The position numbers and the translations under genes were made by a program. From assembly GCA_016718385.1 (NCBI GenBank), contig JADKDK010000010.1, forward strand, positions 1 to 61,276: a DNA stretch of 61,276 nt, given 5' to 3'. Below the pieces are notes generated by a model that searched no databases, was not told the DNA's origin, and saw only the letters and a program-made list of their open reading frames with translations. Numbering within the stretch: the stretch's first letter is position 1; every line of letters begins with the position of its first letter. Below are positions 38,486-47,799 of this stretch, in pieces. The stretch is from Gammaproteobacteria bacterium. GTDB lineage: Bacteria; Pseudomonadota; Gammaproteobacteria; Pseudomonadales; UBA5518.

Positions 38486-39521
38486 TCAGGACTTGCGCGA
38501 CTTGCGGCGACGGATCAAGCCGAAGCCCGCGAGCCCTGCACCGAGCAGGGACAGCACGCCCGGTTCCGGAACGCGCTGGACCACGTTCACCGACGACGTT
38601 GCAGCCAGCGTCAGGGAGTACGAGCCCTCCTGCAAGCCGGCAATCGTGATGCCGAAGTCCGACACCCCGAGGTCATTGCCGGAGCGCGCGTCACTGATTC
38701 CCACGCTGACCGGATTGCCTCCAGGAAGGCCGACGGTGTTGTTCAGGCTCTCGTCGTCGTTGTTCTCGGTGCAGGAGGTCACCCCGAGGCAGCTGCTGAA
38801 TGCGTTACCCTTGATGCCGTCCGGAGTCCAGCGCACCGACGTCCCGTTCGTGGACGTCAGCGCAAAGCTCGCCCCCGTGTTGGCTTGGGCAAGCGCGCCA
38901 ATCAAGTTGAGCGTGTTGACGGCGACATAGAGGGCAGGGTTCGCGTCGAAATCCAGGACCAAGGTACCACCGGTATCGATGTTGAAAGTGAACGTGAACT
39001 GCGTGTTCGACTGCACGTTGGTCGAAGACTGGGCAGGTGCCCGATCCAGCAATTTGTGCTTCCGAAATCTGCACGGTGCTCGTCGGAACGCCATCGACCA
39101 GTTGCGCGGTCAGGATCTCGGAGTCCGAGTTCGCAAAGGTATCGGTGCCATTGGGGCCAAAGAAGCTGAAGTTCGTGGCCGAACCATCGACGCGCTGGAT
39201 CGTGCTGCCCGGCGCGTTGGCCGCAACCGCGGTAAGCGGCGAAGCGGGCGATGCTGCGCAGGTCGGCAGAAGATTGTTGCAGGTCGAACTGATGCCGGCC
39301 GTCGTCGCCGAAACGCCGTTCAGAGTGGCCGTGTTATCCAAGTTGAAGGTGAACCCAGTAATTCCCGCGCCGCCCGTTACTCCCGAGATGGCCAGCGTCA
39401 GGTTGGAAATTTCCAGCTTCGACCCTGCATACACGTCAGCAGAGGCTTCTCCTGCCAGACCCATGCCGGCTATCGCCGCGATTGCGGCAGCCAGAGTTGC
39501 GTTTTTTCTAAGGAGTTTCAT
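38486..39521 (-). CDS. PEP-CTERM sorted exported protein, copy 1 (one frameshift)
   Basis: About 345 residues from ATG 39521 (SD GGAG). The signal peptide is LAAAIAAIAGMGLAGEASA. An Asn/Thr/Ser-rich beta-type body with FTFNLDNTATLNG and FTFTFNIDTGGTL follows. The C-terminus holds the sorting signal VPEPG, a hydrophobic segment and RRRKSRKS. It should be a substrate of the exosortase at 7419. The frame changes near 39035, joining EAQIAGSG to APAQSSTNVQSN; both parts are typical of one PEP-CTERM protein. A sigma-54 site lies at 39623-39639 and a terminator at 38422. Confidence 0.88.
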
Positions 39522-39622
39522 GACATTACTCTCCACAAGTTACAGTTGAGGTGTTTTCCCGACTCTTCGTGCCCGCTGCTTGAACTCTGGTTGTCGTCGT
39601 ACAAGCACTCGGGGGTGATTAA

Positions 39623-39639
39623 AGCAACTCGTGGGCCAA
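39623..39639 (-). promoter_or_regulatory. Sigma-54 (-24/-12) promoter of PEP-CTERM gene 1
   Basis: On the minus strand TTGGCCCACGAGTTGCT shows GG-N10-GC and the TTGC core, about 100 bases before ATG 39521. The surrounding 269-base gap is AT-richer than the genes and holds nothing else I can name. Confidence 0.75.
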
Positions 39640-39790
39640 TTTTGAAATTAACATATAAAACAATGCGTTACAGTTTTTTTTGAGGGAGGGCGACAGTCTG
39701 GATGCGGTGGACTGTAAAAGTTTTCGACACCGGGCGGCAGGCGTGGCTGCGTTGCGCGAACAGGTTGCCGCTGAGCAACTTCCTGGCTGA

Positions 39791-40447
39791 TCATCGCAAC
39801 CACCGCGCCGGCACCCCTCCCCATACCTCCCCAGGCCCGATGCGCGTCCCCTTGTTCACGATCGCCCCCGCCGACACGATCGCCCCGTCCCCTATCACCA
39901 CATCCGACATCACCACGGCTGTGGCACCGATGGTCACGTTGTTGCCAATGTGGATGGCTGCCAGCGAGAAGCGCGTGCCCTCGATCGCGTGGGCGAATAG
40001 GGCGGCGTCGTGTCCCACGATGCAGTTATCGCCGATATGTGTGAGCGCCGGATCCAGGAGCACCCCGGCGCTATAGGTGTTCTTCCCAAGCTCGGCACCT
40101 AGTGCTAGGTACACCAGCCGCATCAGCGGCACCGGCAGGAAATGGGTCCGGATCAGGGTGTTGAACAGAATCAGGTAGAAAAGGATGTTGACCTGCGCTG
40201 CGAACTCGGCGCGGGACCCCTCTGCGAGCTCACCCTCCTGCAGCGGCACGAAGTGCAGGAACAGCCGGTAGACAAGGAAGGCGTATAAATAGACAAGCAC
40301 TACGCCGGCGAACACCAGGGCCACCCCGCGGAAGTCGCCCAGCGGCAGGCCTCCCAGCAACAACCATGTAGTCCCCAGCCCCAAGGTGAGTATCACGGAC
40401 AGGAGGGCGAAGAAGGTCAGGATCTGGGGGGGCGTGATCGCGCGCAT
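39791..40447 (-). CDS. Membrane-linked hexapeptide-repeat acyltransferase
   Basis: 218 residues. Two N-terminal hydrophobic segments (LTFFALLSVILTLGLG and VALVFAGVVLVYLYAFLV) precede a left-handed beta-helix domain of hexapeptide repeats. Examples are THIGDNCIVGHDA, IHIGNNVTIGATAVVM and AIVSAGAIVNKGTRIGPG, ending GGVPARWLR. LbH transferases of this kind acetylate sugars using acetyl-CoA, so O-acetylation of the polysaccharide is likely (inference). It lies 66 bases after the GT1 gene on the same strand, probably co-transcribed. Confidence 0.83.
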   Translation of the reverse strand: MRAITPPQILTFFALLSVILTLGLGTTWLLLGGLPLGDFRGVALVFAGVVLVYLYAFLVYRLFLHFVPLQEGELAEGSRAEFAAQVNILFYLILFNTLIRTHFLPVPLMRLVYLALGAELGKNTYSAGVLLDPALTHIGDNCIVGHDAALFAHAIEGTRFSLAAIHIGNNVTIGATAVVMSDVVIGDGAIVSAGAIVNKGTRIGPGEVWGGVPARWLR

Positions 40448-40513
40448 CGGGAAGCGCTCCGTCGTTGGAGGTGTGGCATGAGTATAGATAGCAGAGGCAG
40501 CAGAGGCTGCGGA

Positions 40514-41716
40514 TCAGGTCACGGCGTCCAGCACCTCCCGGAAGCGCGCCGCGGCGTCATACCGGCGAAAGTGCCCCGCGAGCCGCGCGGCGGACTGGGC
40601 ATAGCGGTCCCCGTTCAGGAGCACCGACGCTGCGCCGTTCACCGCCGGTGCCGATGCCTGGCCGGCGCGCAACAACTTCCCGGCCCCCGCCGAGGCCACG
40701 GCTTGCATGTTCAGGTACTGGTCGAGGTTGTTCGGTATGCCGAGCACGGGGACGCCCGCGGCAAGCGCCTGCTGCGTGGTCGGGCTGCCGCCGTTGCAGA
40801 TCACCAGCCGCGCGCGGGCGGCGGCGGCCTCGCCCGGCAGGTAGTCGGCCACGCGGGCATTGGCTGGCACGTTCGTCAGCGACACTCGCCCAGCGGTGGC
40901 AGCGATGACCGTGAGCGGCAGCCCGGCCAGTGCTTGCAGCACGACCGGCAGCAAGTCGCTCCGCCCGGAACTGCCCAGCGTGACGTAGACGATCGGGCGG
41001 TCCGCCGGCAGCGTGTCCCACCAGTCGGGGTTCGCCACGGCCGGGGACCACAGGATGCCCCCGAGGAAGTGGTGGTTCGGCGGCAGATCCCGGGTGGCGA
41101 ACAGCTCGGGAATGTCGGCGTAGAGCGTGTGGTCTCCCCAGGTGTAGGTGCGGCGCAGGTCGTGGCCGAGGCTGGTCAGCCCGTGTTCGCGCCGCACGGT
41201 GTTCAGGGCGCGCGCGTGCAGCGCGAAGGCCATCGGTCGCGCCAGGCTGAACGCCAGCTGGCCCAGCCCCACGCCCAGGAGTTTCGTGACCGGCAGCTCC
41301 GGCACCGGGAAGCGCTGCCGGGCGTAGGGGCTCCAGTACACGTTCGTGAGGTTCAGGTACGGCACTTTTGCCACGGCCGCGCTGACCGCGAGCGAGAGCC
41401 GGAAATCCCCGACGACCACGTCAGGGCGCGCGAGCGCGATGAGCCGCAGGTCCTCCGCCACGTAGCGCCGCAGGGTGGCGGCGTCATACAGCGGCTTTCC
41501 GGCGGCGAGCGCCGCCTCGAACCGGTGGCCCGGGATGCTCTCTATCGTATGCATCGCGAAGCCGGACGCCGGGAACAGGGAGGCGAAGCGCGGATGCCAC
41601 GCGAAGTCGACCTCGTAGCGTGCCGGATCGAGCGCTCGCGCGAGGACCATCGGTCGCGCTACGTGCGCCAGCGTGACGGCCTCGCCGACGAACAGCACGC
41701 GCTTCCTCTGGTTCAT
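40514..41716 (-). CDS. GT1-type glycosyltransferase
   Basis: 400 residues, intact. The N-terminus KRVLFVGEAVTLAHVARPM and the C-terminal VTLGSSGRSDLLPVVLQAL, VICNGGSPTTQQALAAGVPV and GIPNNLDQYLN are typical of UGT/MGT GT1 enzymes. It is a relative of the split enzyme at 37145. It should transfer a sugar from an NDP donor to the glycan or to a lipid. It is the promoter-proximal gene of a minus-strand unit with the hexapeptide acyltransferase. The 212-base gap to 41929 holds the divergent promoter. Confidence 0.88.
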   Translation of the reverse strand: MNQRKRVLFVGEAVTLAHVARPMVLARALDPARYEVDFAWHPRFASLFPASGFAMHTIESIPGHRFEAALAAGKPLYDAATLRRYVAEDLRLIALARPDVVVGDFRLSLAVSAAVAKVPYLNLTNVYWSPYARQRFPVPELPVTKLLGVGLGQLAFSLARPMAFALHARALNTVRREHGLTSLGHDLRRTYTWGDHTLYADIPELFATRDLPPNHHFLGGILWSPAVANPDWWDTLPADRPIVYVTLGSSGRSDLLPVVLQALAGLPLTVIAATAGRVSLTNVPANARVADYLPGEAAAARARLVICNGGSPTTQQALAAGVPVLGIPNNLDQYLNMQAVASAGAGKLLRAGQASAPAVNGAASVLLNGDRYAQSAARLAGHFRRYDAAARFREVLDAVT

Positions 41717-41832
41717 CCGGACTCCTGCATCCAGCGCCTGATCCTGCGCCAGAGTGTGGTAAACGCGGCGCAGGCATGCAAGGCAGGTCTCACTGCCGGG
41801 CGGCCGCGGCGGTAAGCCGCGCGTTCAGTGGC

Positions 41833-41838
41833 TATACT
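41833..41838 (+). promoter_or_regulatory. Possible sigma-70 -10 box before the GT-A gene
   Basis: TATACT in GTGGCTATACTGG, about 90 bases before ATG 41929. No convincing -35 box is seen. The same GCTATACTG string recurs at 60855. Confidence 0.35.
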
Positions 41839-41928
41839 GGCCCTGACGACCCATCGGCGCTGCACAGGCAATTCGAGGGGGCCGAGTCAGACAACGTGTG
41901 GGTAGACCGAAATGCAACGGGGCGTGGC

Positions 41929-42735
41929 ATGAGCCGGCAGAGGCTGACCTTCATCGTTCCCGTCACCCGGGACGAGGTGCTCGCGCGCAACGTGCTCGCC
42001 TCGAAGGTCTACCGTGACGGTTTCCACCAGTTCATCTTCCAGCGCGGCTACACCAACGTGCCGAAGGCCTACAACGACGCCGTTGCGCGTGCCGAGGGCA
42101 ACATCCTGGTCTTCTGCCACCAGGACGTGTTCTACCCCGACGCCTGGGAAGACGCGTTCTTCGCGTCGCTGGCGTCGGTCGAGGCCCTTGATCCGGACTG
42201 GGGCGTGCTGGGGGTGGCCGGGGTTCGGCTGAAGCGGCGCTGGTTCGGGCTCAGGCAGGGCGTGGAGTTCCTGGGCAATTTCAGCACCAACGTCGCAGGC
42301 GGCGCTCACGTCATCGACCACTTCCGGCCGCGGTGCTACCCGCAAACCGTGCACACGCTCGATGAGTTCATCCTGGTCGTCCACAAGCGCCACGCTGCGT
42401 TCGACGAGCGGGTGCCGAACAACCATTTCTACGGCGCCGACCTCTGCCTGAGCCAGGCGGTGCGAGGCAGGCGTTCCTGGGTCGTCTCCGCCTACATGCA
42501 CCATGACTCGGCGTCGAAGTGGGTCTACGCCGATTTCTACGAGTCCGCCGCCTACATGTACGCCAAGTACCGGCAGCAGTTGCCCATAGCCACGACCTGC
42601 GTCGTGATCGAGGAGCGCGGCGGGGAGCCGCGCTTCAGCCAGGACTTCGCGGCACTCATGGCCATGACGTTCCACTCTGCGCTCCGCTTCCCGAAGCGCG
42701 TCACGAAGCCGCGCTTCGCGAGCGCGGGAGGCTGA
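41929..42735 (+). CDS. GT-A-fold glycosyltransferase-like protein (StrF-like)
   Basis: 268 residues from ATG 41929. FIVPVTRDEVLARNVLAS, the GYTNVPKAYNDAVARAEGN segment and ILVFCHQDVFYPDAWED resemble the StrF-like branch of GT-A folds; HQD stands where DxD would be. FDERVPNNHFYGADLC is the acceptor-side acidic region. Sugar and acceptor are unknown. Its stop lies 5 bases before the MATE gene, so the two are coupled. Confidence 0.75.
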   Translation: MSRQRLTFIVPVTRDEVLARNVLASKVYRDGFHQFIFQRGYTNVPKAYNDAVARAEGNILVFCHQDVFYPDAWEDAFFASLASVEALDPDWGVLGVAGVRLKRRWFGLRQGVEFLGNFSTNVAGGAHVIDHFRPRCYPQTVHTLDEFILVVHKRHAAFDERVPNNHFYGADLCLSQAVRGRRSWVVSAYMHHDSASKWVYADFYESAAYMYAKYRQQLPIATTCVVIEERGGEPRFSQDFAALMAMTFHSALRFPKRVTKPRFASAGG

Positions 42736-42740
42736 GGTCG

Positions 42741-44126
42741 ATGGCCGCAAACGCAGAGCCGATCGCGGCCCTTGACATGTTTTCCGGGCCAGTGGGGCCG
42801 CTGCTGTGGCGCCTCGCGCTGCCGATCTACGCCAGCACGCTGTTCTGGGTCGCCTACACGCTGACCGACATCTACTGGATCAGCCGCATCGATCCCGACG
42901 ACCCCGCAATCGTCGGCGGAGTCAGCCTGATCATCCCCGTCTACATGCTGGCCTTTGCGCTGAGCAACGGCCTGCTGATCGGTGTGAAGTCACTGGTTGC
43001 GCGCGCGATAGGCGCCGGCAACGAGCCCCTGCTGAACCGCGTCGCCTCTGCGGGCCTTGCGCTCGCCGCGATCGCTTCCGCGGTGTTCATCGTCGTCGGC
43101 TATGCCTGGTCCGGGGAGATCACCCTGATGCTCGGTGCGGTCGGCGATATGCACGAGCCCGCCCACACCTTCCTGCTTTACATCCTGCCGGCCACGGCCC
43201 TGCAATTCGCGTTCAACGTGCTGAGTGGCATCGCGCAGGGCGAGGGGCAGATGAAGCCCGTGATGCACGCGATGGGGCTGGGGATCGGGCTGAACCTGGT
43301 GCTGGGCCCGATCCTTATCCTGCTGCTGGATTTCGGCGTGGCGGGGGCGGCGCTGGCAACCTGTATCGCGCAGGCGGTGTCGCTGCTGTACCTGGCGCGC
43401 ATCTTCTTTAGCGGCGCGATGCAGGTGCCGCTGCACGTGAACGTACTGCGCGCGCGGCCCGAGGCGATGAAGAAAATTCTGGAGGTCGGACTGCCCCAAG
43501 GGCTGGCTGAAATACTGGTTGCCTTCTACCTGGTCGCGATCAACCGGATCGTGGTAAGCATCGATCCAACGGCGATGACGGCTTTCGGCCTGTGCGCCCG
43601 GGTCGACCAGCTGCTGCTGTTGTCGATCTCGGCGATTTCCTCGGCCATCCTGACGGCGGCGGCGCAGAACGCGGCGCGGGGGAATCTGGTGCGCGTGCGC
43701 GAGTTGCAGCGCGCCGCGATCCGCGGTGGCCTGGCGCTCGTGCTTGCGCAAGCGGCGCTTTTGGTCGCGTTCGCGCCGTGGATCTACGGGCTCCTGAGCG
43801 ATGCCGAGGCGGTGATCGGCTACGCCGTGAGCCAGACGCGAATCGTGAACCCGGCGTACCTTTTCGCGGTGCCGACGCTGATCTACCACGCCGTATTCCT
43901 TGCGGTGGGCCACCCGTGGCCCGCGATCACCATCCAGTTCCTGAAGATGTTCGTGGTCACGCTGCCGCTCGTGCTGCTGCTGAACCGCTACTTCGATTTC
44001 GGCATGTACGGGCTGTGGTCCGGCATCGTGGCTGGCGAGGTGGCTGCGGCGATCATGGGTCGCGCGTGGAACGCGGCTTATCACGCGCGGCTGCAGCGGG
44101 GGGAACTGGCAGTGGCGGGAGCCTGA
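42741..44126 (+). CDS. MATE-family multidrug/lipid transporter (possible flippase)
   Basis: 461 residues with twelve predicted hydrophobic segments in two homologous halves, as in MATE proteins. Typical stretches are TLFWVAYTLTDIYWISRI near the start, FNVLSGIAQGEGQMKPVMHA at the half junction and VGLPQGLAEILVAFYLVAIN. It may expel drugs or flip a lipid-linked precursor; placement beside glycosyltransferases favours the latter (inference). The next gene, a LolC/E-like permease, starts 5 bases after its stop. Confidence 0.88.
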   Translation: MAANAEPIAALDMFSGPVGPLLWRLALPIYASTLFWVAYTLTDIYWISRIDPDDPAIVGGVSLIIPVYMLAFALSNGLLIGVKSLVARAIGAGNEPLLNRVASAGLALAAIASAVFIVVGYAWSGEITLMLGAVGDMHEPAHTFLLYILPATALQFAFNVLSGIAQGEGQMKPVMHAMGLGIGLNLVLGPILILLLDFGVAGAALATCIAQAVSLLYLARIFFSGAMQVPLHVNVLRARPEAMKKILEVGLPQGLAEILVAFYLVAINRIVVSIDPTAMTAFGLCARVDQLLLLSISAISSAILTAAAQNAARGNLVRVRELQRAAIRGGLALVLAQAALLVAFAPWIYGLLSDAEAVIGYAVSQTRIVNPAYLFAVPTLIYHAVFLAVGHPWPAITIQFLKMFVVTLPLVLLLNRYFDFGMYGLWSGIVAGEVAAAIMGRAWNAAYHARLQRGELAVAGA

Positions 44127-44131
44127 GCGAT

Positions 44132-45358
44132 ATGGGAGGCACTCTGCTTCTGGCGTTTCGCAACCTGTGGCGCAACCGGCGCCGCAGCGCCATCGCGCTG
44201 TCGACCATCGGCTTTGGCGTCGTGGCGCTGGTGCTGGCGGGCGGCTTCATCGAGTGGATCTTCTGGGCCATGCGTACCGCGACGATAGAGTCGCAGCTCG
44301 GCCACGTCCAGGTGGTCCGGCAGGGCTATCTCGAGGCGGGTGCATCGGATCCTTTCGCCTATCTCCTGCCCGAGGCTTCGCCGGAATTCTCCGCGCTGCA
44401 GCAGGCGCCGGGCGTGCAGTTCGTCACGCCCCGCATTGCGTTCATGGGGCTCGTCAGTCACGGCGACCTGACCGTTTCCTTCGCCGGTGAAGGCGTGGAG
44501 CCTGGGAACGAGAAGACCGTGAGCAAGCTGCTGGTGATCACCTCGGGGGAGAACCTCTCCGACGCGAACGCCAACGAGGTGATCATGGGCGAGGGACTGG
44601 CGCGCAACCTTAGCGTGACCATCGGCGACACCGTCGTGCTGCTCGTCAACACAGCCGCGGGTGGTATCAACGCCGTCGAGCTGAAGCTGGTCGGCGCGTT
44701 CACCACGGCGGTCAAGGCGTTCGACGACAGCGCGCTGCGCGTGCCGATCGGCGTGGCGCACACGCTGCTGCGCGCGGAAGGCGCACACCGCTGGGTCATG
44801 CTGCTCGACGACGAGAAGAAGACGCCGGTCCTCATCGAGGAGTTGCGCCGGCGCTTCCCGGCGCAGGCCACGGGTCTGCAGTTCGTGCCCTGGCAGCAAC
44901 TCGCGGACTTCTACAACAAGACAGTCGAGCTGTTCTCGCGGCAGATGAGCGTGGTGAATTTCATCATTGGCCTGATCATCGTGCTCAGTATTTCCAACAT
45001 GCTCGTGATGACTGTGCTGGAGCGCACCGGGGAGATCGGCACACTGATGGCGCTCGGTTTGCGACGGCGCAGCGTGCTGCGGCTGATGTTCACCGAGGGG
45101 CTGCTGCTCGGCATCGTGGGAGGCGCGTTCGGCGTGGCGCTAGGCGTGACGCTGGCCATCGGAATCTCCGCCGTCGGCATCCCGATGCCGGCGCCGCCGG
45201 GATCCGACACGGGTTTCACCGGTGAGATCCGCCTGACCGTCCCGCTGGTGGCCGGCGCCTTCGTGCTGGCGGTGACGGTTACCGCGCTCGCCTCGGTGTA
45301 TCCGGCATGGAAGGCCTCGCGGCTGGAAGTGGTCAACGCGCTGCGGCACAACCGCTAG
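44132..45358 (+). CDS. ABC transporter permease, LolC/E-MacB type, 1
   Basis: 408 residues. One N-terminal membrane segment (AIALSTIGFGVVALVLAGGF) comes before a large periplasmic domain, then three C-terminal membrane segments with the FtsX-type coupling segment ERTGEIGTLMALGLRR. This is the MacB/LolC/E topology that works by mechanotransmission rather than substrate translocation. It is paired with the next gene (30 bases) and most likely with the ATPase at 47800. It could extract a lipoprotein or lipid from the inner membrane. Confidence 0.88.
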   Translation: MGGTLLLAFRNLWRNRRRSAIALSTIGFGVVALVLAGGFIEWIFWAMRTATIESQLGHVQVVRQGYLEAGASDPFAYLLPEASPEFSALQQAPGVQFVTPRIAFMGLVSHGDLTVSFAGEGVEPGNEKTVSKLLVITSGENLSDANANEVIMGEGLARNLSVTIGDTVVLLVNTAAGGINAVELKLVGAFTTAVKAFDDSALRVPIGVAHTLLRAEGAHRWVMLLDDEKKTPVLIEELRRRFPAQATGLQFVPWQQLADFYNKTVELFSRQMSVVNFIIGLIIVLSISNMLVMTVLERTGEIGTLMALGLRRRSVLRLMFTEGLLLGIVGGAFGVALGVTLAIGISAVGIPMPAPPGSDTGFTGEIRLTVPLVAGAFVLAVTVTALASVYPAWKASRLEVVNALRHNR

Positions 45359-45387
45359 CCATCGCACGGGAGACGGCGGACAAACAG

Positions 45388-46599
45388 ATGTGGCAGCTCG
45401 CGTTCAGGAACATCTTCCGCCAGCGCATGCGTACCGCGCTGACGCTGGCGGCGATCGTCTTCGGCGTTGTCGGCATCATCCTGAGCGGCGGATTCGTCCA
45501 GGACGTGTTCGTGCAGCTGCGCGAGTCCACCATCCACTCGCACCTAGGGCACCTGCAGGTCTTCCGTGCAGGCTATGCCGAGTACGGACGGCGCGATCCG
45601 CTCGCGTACCTGATCGCGGATCCGGTGCAACTCGAGCAGCAGATCGCCGATCTTCCGGGAGTCGAGGACGTGATGGCGCGGGTGAGCTTCTCGGGCCTGC
45701 TCAACAACGGCAAGGCGGACCTTCCGATCATCGGCGAGGGGATCGAACCAGCGAAAGAGGCGCGCCTCGGCACCGCGCTCAGCATCGTCGCGGGGCGGAT
45801 GCTCGGGGACGACGACGCCTACGGACTGCAACTCGGGCAGGGCGTGGCCGCCGCAATGCATCTGCAGCCGGGCGACTTCGCCACCATCGTCGCCAGCACA
45901 CCCGACGGCGCGGTGAACAGCCTCGAGTTCGAGGTGGTAGGGGTCTTTCGCACCTTTTCGAAAGAGTTCGACGACCGCGCCGTGCGCATTCCGCTCGCCG
46001 CGGCGCAGGAGCTCCTCTACTCGGGCGGTGCACACAACATCGTGATTTCGCTGGCCGATACGGCGCTGACGGACACGGTCGCGGACTCCTTGCGCGCGCG
46101 GCTGGACGCGTCGGAATACGAACTCGAGCCCTGGTACGAGCTGGCGGAGTTCTATTCGAAGACAGTCGACCTCTACCGCAGGCAGTTCGGTGCCCTGCAA
46201 CTGATCGTGCTCGTGATGGTGCTGCTCAGCGTAGGCAGCAGCGTCAACATGACCCTGCACGAGCGCACCGGCGAATTCGGCACCCTGCAGGCGCTGGGAC
46301 AGCGGCGCGGGCAGATCGTCCGGCTCATCGTGGCCGAGAACGTCATGCTCGGCCTGATCGGGGCGTCGCTGGGCGTGGCGGTCGGCGTGCTGCTGGCGCT
46401 CGGCATCTCCCGCATCGGGATCCCGATGCCGCCGCCGCCGGGCTCGAACGTCGGCTATGTCGCCTTCATCCGCATCGTGCCGTCCGTGCTCGGGGTGGCT
46501 TTCGCGATTGGCGCAATGTCGACCGTGCTGGCCTCGCTGCTGCCCGCGCGGCGATTGACGCGCGTGGCCGTTGTGGACGCGTTGCGTGAGAACATATGA
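45388..46599 (+). CDS. ABC transporter permease, LolC/E-MacB type, 2
   Basis: 403 residues from ATG 45388, a parallel partner of the preceding permease. It has the same topology, STIHSHLGHLQVFRAGYAEY (compare ESQLGHVQVVRQGYLEAG in the partner) and ERTGEFGTLQALGQRRG. Two different permeases indicate a heterodimer like LolCE. The following gap of about 95 bases holds a REP palindrome; the minus-strand LolA-like gene converges on it. Confidence 0.88.
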   Translation: MWQLAFRNIFRQRMRTALTLAAIVFGVVGIILSGGFVQDVFVQLRESTIHSHLGHLQVFRAGYAEYGRRDPLAYLIADPVQLEQQIADLPGVEDVMARVSFSGLLNNGKADLPIIGEGIEPAKEARLGTALSIVAGRMLGDDDAYGLQLGQGVAAAMHLQPGDFATIVASTPDGAVNSLEFEVVGVFRTFSKEFDDRAVRIPLAAAQELLYSGGAHNIVISLADTALTDTVADSLRARLDASEYELEPWYELAEFYSKTVDLYRRQFGALQLIVLVMVLLSVGSSVNMTLHERTGEFGTLQALGQRRGQIVRLIVAENVMLGLIGASLGVAVGVLLALGISRIGIPMPPPPGSNVGYVAFIRIVPSVLGVAFAIGAMSTVLASLLPARRLTRVAVVDALRENI

Positions 46600-46622
46600 C
46601 AAGGTCGCGAGGTACAGGGAGA

Positions 46623-46645
46623 CGTCGCGGGCATGGCCCGCGACC
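46623..46645. repeat. REP core palindrome
   Basis: GTCGCGGGCATGGCCCGCGAC, a compact inverted repeat lacking the outer GTAGGAGC arms, between convergent genes. Confidence 0.75.
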
Positions 46646-46694
46646 AATGGCGAACGCTCCGCGTGCCTGAGCGTCGCATCGCTATCCGCTTCCG

Positions 46695-47477
46695 TCAGCG
46701 GTTCAGCTTTTTTAGGTAGTCCTTGTTGAACGTTTTCTCGGGCAGCTCGCGCGGCGCCATGTTGCTGTAGACCATTTCGGACGTCTCGCTCTGGCGCAGG
46801 GCGTCTACCATGATCAGACGAGTGGGCCTGATCTCGTTGCCCAGGACCTTGAAGTCCGTGTAGTGACAGATCTTCATGAGGCGGTTGGACAGGGTGTAGA
46901 ACTCCGCTTTGTGCGGATGGTAGTTCGAGGCATTTACCCAATAGATCACGCGGTGGTAGGTGACTCCCCGCTCGGCGGCGGTCAGTTCCAGCACGTACAT
47001 GTTCTGGCCGTCGATTTCTTCCGTACGCAGCAACTTCGGGTGGTAATCTCCCACGAAATTCGCGCGGGCCAGGTCGCCGTTGGCCACCTGTCCCGTCAGC
47101 TTCTGCGACAGCGGAAGACGCACGGGCTGCGACACCGTGGGCAGGAATGCCCACAGGTCGCGGTCGCGCATCAGCAGGATCTGGCCGCGGTCGATGGCCG
47201 GCGCCGTGGTCTGGACCAGGGTGCGCGTGTTGCCCTTGGACAGGAGCCGGTATTCCCGCACCTCCTGCCCTCCCGTGGCTTTCGTCGTCGTGATCACGAC
47301 ATCGACCTGGAAACCGTATTGCGGGAAGCGGATCCGGTCGGAGCGCTCCAGGATCTCCTGGGGCGAGACTTCCGCGGCAGCTTCTGCCGCTGGTCCTGCC
47401 TCGGAAGGCCGCGGCGCGGCGTGCCCCTGCGGACACGGCACCGCGAGCACGAGCGCGAGCGCGGCACCGGCGAACAT
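46695..47477 (-). CDS. LolA-like periplasmic outer-membrane lipoprotein-sorting protein
   Basis: 260 residues from ATG 47477, chosen because GGAG lies just upstream and MFAGAALALVLAVP starts a signal peptide (ATG 47567 would add 30 residues). The mature protein reads ILERSDRIRFPQYGFQVDV, YRLLSKGNTRTLVQ, PTVSQPVRLPLSQKL and NFVGDYHPK, typical of the LolA-like family often encoded beside DUF1302 outer-membrane proteins. It would ferry a lipidated cargo across the periplasm. Set between the two permeases and the ATPase, though on the other strand, it is probably part of the same machine. Confidence 0.85.
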   Translation of the reverse strand: MFAGAALALVLAVPCPQGHAAPRPSEAGPAAEAAAEVSPQEILERSDRIRFPQYGFQVDVVITTTKATGGQEVREYRLLSKGNTRTLVQTTAPAIDRGQILLMRDRDLWAFLPTVSQPVRLPLSQKLTGQVANGDLARANFVGDYHPKLLRTEEIDGQNMYVLELTAAERGVTYHRVIYWVNASNYHPHKAEFYTLSNRLMKICHYTDFKVLGNEIRPTRLIMVDALRQSETSEMVYSNMAPRELPEKTFNKDYLKKLNR

Positions 47478-47703
47478 GATCCTGCTCCGCCCCGCACGTT
47501 TCGTGCGACGTGTCGCAACATCGCAAAAATGGTCGGCGCGGGACTTCAACGTGGATATGAACGGCATGATGCTGGCGGGGGGCGATGGGTGACGAGCCCA
47601 GTGTAGCCGATGTCGGGTGGCTTTTGCGTCGGCCCCGGCGCGGCTCGGTTCATTGGCCCGTGGTTGGCGCGCGGCGCATACATGGCCCGTCGGACGGATC
47701 GCC

Positions 47704-47709
47704 TATACT
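47704..47709 (+). promoter_or_regulatory. Possible sigma-70 -10 box before the PAS-ABC gene
   Basis: TATACT in CGCCTATACTG, about 90 bases before ATG 47800, in the 322-base gap that separates it from the divergent LolA-like gene. No clear -35 box. Confidence 0.35.
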
Positions 47710-47799
47710 GATGCCGACCCGCGCTCCGGAGAAACAACGATCCGGGGTAGCGCGGCGCGGGGCAAGATTGGCATACCGGCTGGCAGATCGTGAAGGGCG

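Noticed and set aside
45544..47526. Minus-strand 660-codon frame spanning the second permease
   Set aside because: Most of it is antisense to a conserved LolC/E-like permease; only the part from 46695 in another frame is a real (LolA-like) gene.
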